9,968 nucleotides of DNA from Candidatus Zipacnadia bacterium (GTDB taxonomy: Bacteria; Armatimonadota; Zipacnadia; Zipacnadales; Zipacnadaceae): the NCBI GenBank assembly GCA_029821255.1, contig JALGTS010000023.1, positions 1 through 9,968 of the forward strand, read 5' to 3'. The notes below the pieces were generated by a model. The model was not told where the DNA came from and made no database searches. It worked only from the letters and a program-made list of their open reading frames with translations. This document shows, in pieces, positions 4,177 to 9,968 of this stretch (position 1 is the first letter of the stretch; every line of letters begins with the position of its first letter). Both the position numbers and the translations under genes were made by a program.

Positions 4177-6036
4177 ATGACACGACGAACTTCAACACAG
4201 CACAACTTGATCTCCACGCAGCAGTGGCTGAGTCTGGTCGGCTTGCTGGCGATACTCAGCGCCTGTATGAGTAACTCGGTATTTGCGTGGCAACAGCCCA
4301 GCTTAGTTTTGCAGGAAGGCTCCAGCCGCATCTTGCAATTTGACCGCATGCACCGCGTGGCAGTCGTCGAGCCGACCATCGCTGACGTCGTAGTTTCCTC
4401 GGTCAACGAGCTATTGGTGATCGGAAAGACTGTCGGCCACACCCAGCTCTACATATGGGACAAGGCCGGCCGGCACCAGTTTAGCGTCTCGGTGACAGCA
4501 GCGCCTTATGCTCAAATGGTGGCAAAAGAACTCAGACATGTGCTGGGCGGACAATTCCGCTATGAGGTGGTGGACGGTCGGACACTGCTCGTGGACGGAC
4601 AGGTTGCTAATTCGATGGAGCTGGCACGAGTCACCAAAATCATCACAGGGCTGGCAAAGAACGTGGAGGTTATTAACCTAATAGCCCCGGTGGACGCCAA
4701 CCTCACCCCCGCTCAGCAGAAGATAAAGGCCCTCCGGAAAATGCTGGGGGATAAATATGACTACATCGCATGGGACAATAACACCGTCTTGATAACAGGT
4801 CATACCGCCACTCAGGCGGAGCGCCAGCGGCTGGATGATATTGCCCAAGCCGCCAGTGGCGAGGTTAAGATAAGTAACCTGACTACAGTTGATCCCAGCG
4901 AGGCTCGCCCGCCGGTGGAGCAGATCGCTACAGCGATTGGCCCGGATTACACCGTTTGGGCACTGCGCGGGAATACAGTAGTAATTGAAGGCGAAGCACG
5001 CAACGAATTAGCTAAGAAACGAGTGGAAAGTCTATTGGCTGCTTTTCCCGATGTAGAGGTAATTAATCTGGTTACGATCAGCGATGTACCCGAAGTACCT
5101 CTACAAGCACAACGAGACCTGCTCCAGTCGGCCCTGCCCGAGGGATTAAATGTCCGAGTCGTCCAAGATAAGGCCTTGGTAGTTGAAGGACTGGTCACCG
5201 ACCAACAGGCTGCCGAGAACGTAAAAAAACTAATTGCTCTATTCGAGCCGGCGACAAAAGTAGTAAATCTTACCTCGGTGGCCGATCCTGGTCGGCGGCA
5301 AGTGCTGGTACGCGCCCGTGTCATAGAGATAAACCGTACCGAACTGGATAAGCTGGGCATCAACTGGGGGCAGATCGAGAGCGGCGAATTTCGCGACCAA
5401 CCCTTTCTGTTCAATGTGGAAGGGCCAAATCCCGACAACGTTTACCCATTCGGCGCCCAGTTAGATGCTCTGGTGAAGAATGACCTTGCCCGCGTCTTAT
5501 CCGAACCTAACCTACTGGTTAATGACGGCGAAGAAGCAACTATGCTTGTCGGTGGGGAGATACCGATACCAGTGCCGCAGACCGGTGGTGGAGTGTCTAC
5601 TATTACCATAGAGTACAAACCATACGGTGTGGAACTGACTATCCAGCCCACCATCATCCCGAATACGGATCAACTCAGGTTACATGTGGCTCCCAGTGTT
5701 TCATCGCTGGATTACGCCACCCAAGTAGCCATTGGTGGGCTGAATCTGCCGGCTCTGCGCAAACGGTCAACGGATACGATAGTGACAGTCCACAGTGGAC
5801 AAAGCTTAATTATCAGCGGACTGGTGCAACGCGACCAGTCAGAGAATATCTCAAAGCTACCAATCTTGGGTGATTTACCCGTTATTGGAGAGTTATTTAG
5901 GCACAAGGAATTCCGCGAAGCGAAGACCGAACTAGTAATCGTGGTTACACCGGAAATCATGAGGGGTGGCCCCAGCGGTATTCCCAATGCTACTGAACCG
6001 GAGGTTATCAACCCTAAAGAGGCCATGAACCAATGA
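4177..6036 (+). CDS. cpaC: CpaC/RcpA-type outer-membrane secretin with four BON-like repeats
   Basis: This 619-residue protein forms the outer-membrane channel of the pilus. The signal sequence is followed by LSAC (Cys30), a possible lipobox, and by VFA (35-37), a possible signal-peptidase I site. Residues 38-108 form the pilus N-domain (PSLVLQEGSSRILQF, later VIGKTVGHTQLYIWD). Four homologous repeats follow at about 113-169, 181-238, 247-302 and 309-368, each with a helix, a strand of the type NTVLITG or RTLLVDG, a second helix and a closing V-NL motif. The secretin core runs from about 373 to 595 (RRQVLVRARVIEINRTEL, LSEPNLLVNDGEEA, GGEIPIPVP, SLIISGLVQ, LPILGDLPVIGELF, TELVIVVTPEI). It is longer than the usual family members, because of the extra repeats. 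GGGAGGG (4161-4167) precedes ATG 4177. It overlaps cpaE by 4 nt (ATGA), which suggests translational coupling. Confidence 0.93.
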   Translation: MTRRTSTQHNLISTQQWLSLVGLLAILSACMSNSVFAWQQPSLVLQEGSSRILQFDRMHRVAVVEPTIADVVVSSVNELLVIGKTVGHTQLYIWDKAGRHQFSVSVTAAPYAQMVAKELRHVLGGQFRYEVVDGRTLLVDGQVANSMELARVTKIITGLAKNVEVINLIAPVDANLTPAQQKIKALRKMLGDKYDYIAWDNNTVLITGHTATQAERQRLDDIAQAASGEVKISNLTTVDPSEARPPVEQIATAIGPDYTVWALRGNTVVIEGEARNELAKKRVESLLAAFPDVEVINLVTISDVPEVPLQAQRDLLQSALPEGLNVRVVQDKALVVEGLVTDQQAAENVKKLIALFEPATKVVNLTSVADPGRRQVLVRARVIEINRTELDKLGINWGQIESGEFRDQPFLFNVEGPNPDNVYPFGAQLDALVKNDLARVLSEPNLLVNDGEEATMLVGGEIPIPVPQTGGGVSTITIEYKPYGVELTIQPTIIPNTDQLRLHVAPSVSSLDYATQVAIGGLNLPALRKRSTDTIVTVHSGQSLIISGLVQRDQSENISKLPILGDLPVIGELFRHKEFREAKTELVIVVTPEIMRGGPSGIPNATEPEVINPKEAMNQ

Positions 6037-7199
6037 TTCGAGTGCTGCTTTCGGAAAATAGTCCGGGCGCTGCTGACGAGATAGCTCGCAAGCTGGCTGA
6101 GGCCGATGATATTAAGATCATCGGCTATGCCCGCGATGGCTTGGAAGCTGCTCAGATGGCAGCACAATTGAACCCGGATGCAGCCTTGATCTACACAGAT
6201 ATGAGTGGTATGGATGGCTTCCAGGCGTGTCACCTAGCCAGCCTGGCAGCCCCCAATACCGGCTGTGTATTGATAGCGCCCCCCGGTAGTGATAACCCCG
6301 AGACCTGGCAAAAAGCGATGAACGCAGGGGCCCGAGGCTTGCTCACAGCAGAGGCTAACGCCGAGCAGCTCCTGGAGGCCGTGCGACAGGCTGGCAGCTT
6401 GGCCAAGCACAAGGACAAACCCGAGTATCAACTGGTCACTGATCCCAGCAAGATGCCGGTGACTATTGCGGTAACCGGAGCCAAAGGCGGTATTGGCAAG
6501 ACTACTATTGCCACCAATTTAGCTATTTGCCTGCAGAAAGAGTTCCCCGGCCAAGTGGTGCTGGTCGACTTTCTGGGCCAGTATGGCGATGTACCGTTGT
6601 TGCTGGACATGCATCCTCAGGGCGGACTGGGTGAGCTGCTGGCGATGGACGAAATAGATGCGGATTTGGTGCAATCACAACTAGCCCAGCATAGTTCAGG
6701 TCTGTGGGTCCTGGCGGCACCAAATGGCAAGAATATGAGGCGCGCCGAACTGAATATTCGCGTCCCCTACATCGCTGACCTAATCAGCATTCTACGCAGC
6801 AAATACCGCTTCGTAGTCTTTGATGCCCCACCATTGATTGGCAATATAAGTTCGTATCTGTTCTCGCGCTGTAGTTTCATAGTGGTGGTTACGTACCTGG
6901 TAGATTTGGCCGCCATTCGTGATACGAGTACCTTGATAGAAACTCTCATTGACAGTCAGATACCTGCTGAGAATATCAAGCTGGTGGTCAACCGACGCAG
7001 CCAGCGTAATCCTTTTTCGCCTGCTGACCTACAGCAGACCGTCAATCATGATATTGCGGTGGAAATACCCGAAGATTCAGCCACAGTAACCTCAGCACTC
7101 AATGAGGGTATCCCGTTAGCACTGAAAGCACCGAACTCACCAGTAGCCCGCGCTATCCACAGCTTGTCTAAAGAAATCGTAGCTGAGCTGCCCCAGTAA
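6033..7199 (+). CDS. cpaE: CpaE/TadZ, MinD-like ATPase with degenerate receiver domain
   Basis: This 388-residue cytoplasmic protein places the pilus machine in the cell. Residues 1-120 form a response-regulator-like domain (IRVLLSEN, then PDAALIYTDMSGMDG, then AGARGLLT). The position aligned with the phospho-accepting Asp holds Tyr54, the N-terminal acidic pair is reduced to Glu8, and the conserved Lys is replaced by Thr105, so it is probably not phosphorylated. Residues 142-388 form the ParA/MinD ATPase: deviant Walker A KGGIGKTT (151-158), a Walker A'-like VVLVDF followed by YGDVPLLLD, and a Walker B FVVFDAPP. The start codon overlaps the cpaC stop. A 116-nt gap follows before cpaF, in which I see no convincing promoter or terminator. 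Confidence 0.92.
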   Translation: MIRVLLSENSPGAADEIARKLAEADDIKIIGYARDGLEAAQMAAQLNPDAALIYTDMSGMDGFQACHLASLAAPNTGCVLIAPPGSDNPETWQKAMNAGARGLLTAEANAEQLLEAVRQAGSLAKHKDKPEYQLVTDPSKMPVTIAVTGAKGGIGKTTIATNLAICLQKEFPGQVVLVDFLGQYGDVPLLLDMHPQGGLGELLAMDEIDADLVQSQLAQHSSGLWVLAAPNGKNMRRAELNIRVPYIADLISILRSKYRFVVFDAPPLIGNISSYLFSRCSFIVVVTYLVDLAAIRDTSTLIETLIDSQIPAENIKLVVNRRSQRNPFSPADLQQTVNHDIAVEIPEDSATVTSALNEGIPLALKAPNSPVARAIHSLSKEIVAELPQ

Positions 7200-7315
7200 A
7201 ATAGTAAAGTCGCAGCAAACAACATAGCAGAGTGACCCGATAAGATAGTGATTCAATGGGGCGCAGCACACAGCTATTAGATATTAGAAGAACCAGATAC
7301 ACCGGTGACTCAAAA

Positions 7316-8626
7316 ATGGAATCCATTACTGACCTATACGAAACTGAAAGCAAGGAAAAACAGGAGGCTCTTGCGGAACTCAAAAGTACCATTCATCGAC
7401 GCTTGCTGACTGAGACCGAGTTCGCTATTCTTCAGCGGATGAGTCGTGAACAGTTAGCGCAACGTATCAGCCAACTGACCCAACAGGCAGTAGCTGACTC
7501 GGGCTTGACGCTGGGATCGCGGCTGATGGCTGCCGTTGAACAGGAAGTAATCTACGAAGTACTCGGCTACGGACCTATTCAAACGCTCATTGATGACCCG
7601 GACATCACCGAGATAATGGTCAACGGCCCCCACCAGGTCTTTATCGAGCGAAATGGTAAACTGCAACTGACCAACCGGCGCTTCGCCGACGATGAGCACG
7701 TGATGCGCATCATTGAGAAGATCATCGCACCGCTGGGCCGCCGCCTGGACGAAAGCATGCCGATGGTAGATGCTCGTCTGCCCGACGGCTCACGGGTTAA
7801 TGCCATTATCCCGCCATTAGCCATTAACGGCCCTTGCATTACCATTCGCAAATTCTCGGCTGACCCCTACACTCCGGACGATCTGGTTAATTTTGGGACC
7901 TTGACTGCCCAAATGCGGGACTTTTTGGAAGCTTGCGTCCGTTCCCGCTTAAACATACTGGTCTCCGGTGGAACTGGCAGCGGCAAGACGACGACCCTTA
8001 ACGTTCTTTCCTCATTCATCCCAGAAGACGAACGGATCATCACAATTGAAGATGCCGCCGAGCTACAGCTCCAGCAAAGCCACGTGGTAACCCTGGAAAG
8101 TCGCCCCCCCAATACAGAGGGCAAAGGGGAGATCACTATCCGTACGCTGGTGCGAAACTCGCTGCGCATGCGACCAGATCGGATTATCATTGGGGAGGTA
8201 CGAGGCGGAGAAGCCCTGGACATGCTCCAAGCTATGAATACCGGGCACGAAGGATCAATGAGCACTGTGCACTGCAACTCGCCGCGCGATGCCCTGGCCC
8301 GTCTGGAAACAATGACGCTGATGGCGGGGATGGAGCTACCTATAACCGCCATCCGCCAACAGATTGCCTCGGCGCTACACCTGATCGTCCATCAGAATCG
8401 CCTGCGTGACGGTTCGCGGCGCATCACTTCTATTACGGAAGTGCAGCGCATGGAAGGCGAAGGGATTGTATTGCAGGACTTATTCGTATTCAAGCGCCAT
8501 GGAATAGACAAAGAGGGCAAAGTTGTCGGCGAACATACTGCCACTGGAGTTCGGCCGCTGTTTATGGATATTCTGGAGGCCGAAGGTTACCAGTTGTCTG
8601 CCGATATCTTTATGCCCCCGTTATGA
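7316..8626 (+). CDS. cpaF: CpaF/TadA secretion ATPase
   Basis: This 436-residue type II/IV secretion-family ATPase should drive pilus extension, and probably retraction, from the inner face of the membrane. An all-alpha N-terminal part (1-80) leads to an N-terminal domain with IDDPDITEIMVNGP (92-105). The catalytic core has Walker A GGTGSGKTTT (218-227), an Asp box ITIEDAAELQL (242-252), a Walker B IIIGEVRGGEA with Glu294, and a His box GHEGSMSTVH (310-319). All key residues are intact. ATG 7316 is chosen because GGTGA (7304-7308) lies 7 nt before it and conserved-looking sequence starts there. An in-frame ATG at 7256 would add 20 residues (MGRSTQLLDI...) but has only a poor ribosome site. 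It is followed by tadB after 24 nt. Confidence 0.94.
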   Translation: MESITDLYETESKEKQEALAELKSTIHRRLLTETEFAILQRMSREQLAQRISQLTQQAVADSGLTLGSRLMAAVEQEVIYEVLGYGPIQTLIDDPDITEIMVNGPHQVFIERNGKLQLTNRRFADDEHVMRIIEKIIAPLGRRLDESMPMVDARLPDGSRVNAIIPPLAINGPCITIRKFSADPYTPDDLVNFGTLTAQMRDFLEACVRSRLNILVSGGTGSGKTTTLNVLSSFIPEDERIITIEDAAELQLQQSHVVTLESRPPNTEGKGEITIRTLVRNSLRMRPDRIIIGEVRGGEALDMLQAMNTGHEGSMSTVHCNSPRDALARLETMTLMAGMELPITAIRQQIASALHLIVHQNRLRDGSRRITSITEVQRMEGEGIVLQDLFVFKRHGIDKEGKVVGEHTATGVRPLFMDILEAEGYQLSADIFMPPL

Positions 8627-8650
8627 TAACCTGCTGGAGTGATATGACCT

Positions 8651-9121
8651 ATGAGCACTGTGCTGTTTGCTAGCGCCGTAGTATTCCTGGTTGTAGCTGG
8701 CGGTGCGATAGCGTATCTGGTCGCCGTCGACACAAAAACCAGCCAGAAACGCCTCTCAAACATAGCTGCTCAGGATGCACCGAAGCAGCCAGCAACACCA
8801 AGTACAGATTGGCCTGTTGTGCAGGATCGCGCGCCTTTCATTACCAGTTTATTGCAGCGAGCTGATATCCAGAACGCCCTACAGTTAGAGATATTACGCG
8901 CCGGCTGGTTGTTGCGGCCGTCGGAGTTAGTGGCAGTGATTGTCGGTGCAGGTGTGCTGGGAGCCCTCATTGGGCTGGTGGGCAGCCAGCGCTGGCCGGT
9001 GGCCATACTGGGAGCAGGGATCGGTGCGGTTATTCCCTGGGTGATGTTGAAGACACGTCAGTGCAGCTTATTGCCAGCCAGATGCATCCTCCTATATCTG
9101 AGGAGTTCTTCCGGGTTGTAG
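8651..9121 (+). pseudogene. tadB: tadB, 5' portion, frame-disrupted
   Basis: This is the N-terminal part of TadB, an inner-membrane platform protein of the T2SSF family that works with TadC and CpaF. The frame opens at ATG 8651, 10 nt after GGAGT (8636-8640). It has a membrane helix (about 4-25), a linker with the family-like LQRADIQNALQLEILRAGW and LLRPSELVAVIV stretches, and two more helices ending IPWVMLKTRQ (to residue 137). TadB should then continue with a basic stretch, an LPDAL motif and a segment of the type SLRAGxSxxQAL, about 30 residues in all. Instead the frame runs into unrelated sequence (CSLLPARCILLYLRSSSGL) and stops at 9121. The correct sequence resumes in another frame near 9061. 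This fits an internal deletion of roughly 90 nt, of length 1 modulo 3. It is either a real mutation or an assembly fault. Confidence 0.82.
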
Positions 9122-9516
9122 AGGAAGTCCAGTTTGGCGCCTCCGTGTCCGAGGCTCTGGATAACCTCATTGACCGCACCCGGGACTATGACTTGGAACT
9201 GGTGGTCGCGGCGGTGCAAACGCAACTGGAGATCGGCGGCAACCTGGCTGAGATATTAGACAACATCGGAGGTATGATTCGTGAGCGAGTGAAGCTTAGC
9301 GGGGAAATCGCCGCAGCGACCGCCGAAGGTAGAATGTCGGCCGGCATCCTACTGGCTCTGCCTTTCGGCATAGCCTTTGTGATGAATATAACCAATCCGG
9401 GCTATATGACCCCTCTCTTTACTACCCATCTGGGGCACATACTGCTGCTCATCGGCCTTGCACTGATGGGGCTGGGAGCCATCGTAATCAAGAAACTGGT
9501 GACCATCGACATCTAA
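9061..9516 (+). pseudogene. tadB: tadB, 3' portion, T2SSF domain remainder
   Basis: This frame encodes the rest of TadB. It runs from (V)QLIASQMHPPISEEF, through FGASVSEALDNL, the family hallmark LEIGGNLAEILDNI and IRERVKLSGEIAAATAEGRMSA, to two C-terminal membrane helices, ending VTIDI. These conserved blocks are intact, so the damage is confined to the junction at about 9059-9066. A GTG at 9061 could in principle start a separate protein, but there is no ribosome site before it and the product would lack the first helices of the T2SSF domain. It ends 40 nt before tadC. Confidence 0.82.
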
Positions 9517-9556
9517 CCAGCTCATTGCTCGCCAGCGAAAAGGCGGAAAAAGACCT

Positions 9557-9968
9557 ATGATAGGCGTTTTCATACTAATCGGCATGCTGGTGTTCGTAGC
9601 TATCGCTGTCCTGGTAGCCGGCTTTGCCACCGAGAGCTACGCAGTACGAGTCTCGGAGAGAGTCGAGGACGTACAGCAGCGGAGCCGGGTGGTGATGAAG
9701 GGTACTCAACTGGACGCAGAGCTGTCCAAGTCCATTGGCCAAAGACTTATCATCCCCGGCTTGCAGCGCATACGCAATCGGGTTATGCGGCTTCAGCCCT
9801 CCCAGACGGTCGCGGCTGCCCGAGAAAAGCTCGATCGGGCAGGCAGTCCCAGCGGTCTGACGGTGGCCAGCTTCTTGACATTGCGCTTCATCGCCTTCGT
9901 TGCAGGATTGGTAGCCGCTGGCGCTCTCTTCGTACTATGGCCGACGCCCGTGTTGCTGCACCGATTGT
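9557..9968 (+). CDS. tadC: TadC, Flp pilus platform protein (partial, runs off the window)
   Basis: The first 137 codons of TadC are present, and the gene continues past the end. A membrane helix (about 2-22) leads to a cytoplasmic stretch with the family pattern RLIIPGLQRI, then REKLDRAGSPSGLTVASFL (about 95-112). A second helix (about 113-132) is followed by WPTP and the window edge. TadC pairs with TadB to form the inner-membrane base through which CpaF acts. ATG 9557 follows AGGCGG (9541-9546) at a 10-nt spacing. The reading frame is open throughout the visible part, so tadC does not share the damage in tadB. Confidence 0.9.
   Translation, partial: MIGVFILIGMLVFVAIAVLVAGFATESYAVRVSERVEDVQQRSRVVMKGTQLDAELSKSIGQRLIIPGLQRIRNRVMRLQPSQTVAAAREKLDRAGSPSGLTVASFLTLRFIAFVAGLVAAGALFVLWPTPVLLHRL

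Noticed and set aside
9061..9516. A separately translated second TadB-like protein
   Set aside because: There is no ribosome site at GTG 9061, and the conserved start of the T2SSF domain is missing rather than encoded elsewhere, so a broken tadB explains it better.

Overview
This window holds most of a tad/cpa (Flp, type IVb) pilus locus, all on the + strand, at moderate GC. The organism is probably a diderm bacterium: the locus encodes a full outer-membrane secretin (CpaC/RcpA type), which monoderm Tad systems normally lack. Strong Shine-Dalgarno sequences and near-consensus sigma-70/SigA promoters fit many phyla, so I do not name a taxon. The reduced gene set (cpaB, cpaC, cpaE, cpaF, tadB, tadC, tadE, tadV and many small pilins) and the multi-repeat secretin do not look like the classic proteobacterial operons.

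Layout. Positions 1-245 hold no gene; they carry a near-perfect extended -10 promoter (107-135) and a leader of about 100 nt. A pilin cassette follows: a divergent Flp-like protein (246-389) and four canonical Flp prepilins (505-675, 1097-1273, 1381-1581, 1598-1768). The cassette is interrupted between the first and second canonical pilin by about 420 nt with strong RNA-fold potential, ending in an intrinsic terminator. Next come the prepilin peptidase gene tadV/cpaA (1821-2348) and the pseudopilin gene tadE (2371-2886). A 350 nt intergenic region has palindromes and a second promoter (TATAAT at 3135-3140). It precedes cpaB (3241), cpaC (4177), cpaE/tadZ (6033), cpaF/tadA (7316), a broken tadB (8651-9516) and the start of tadC (9557, running off the window).

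How the parts work together. TadV cleaves the Flp and TadE precursors after a Gly. CpaF powers assembly with the TadB/TadC inner-membrane platform, CpaE is a MinD/ParA-like localisation factor, and CpaB and CpaC form the periplasmic and outer-membrane conduit.

Main points to check. (1) tadB has lost roughly 30 conserved codons and its frame, which would probably disable the machine unless it is an assembly error or a second copy exists. (2) A 17-bp interrupted helix with nested stems, followed by a terminator, lies inside the pilin cassette: a candidate undescribed structured RNA or a small palindromic element. (3) The first small pilin-like protein lacks the invariant Glu+5. (4) The secretin carries four tandem BON-like repeats. 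All calls were made by eye; no database search or folding program was run.
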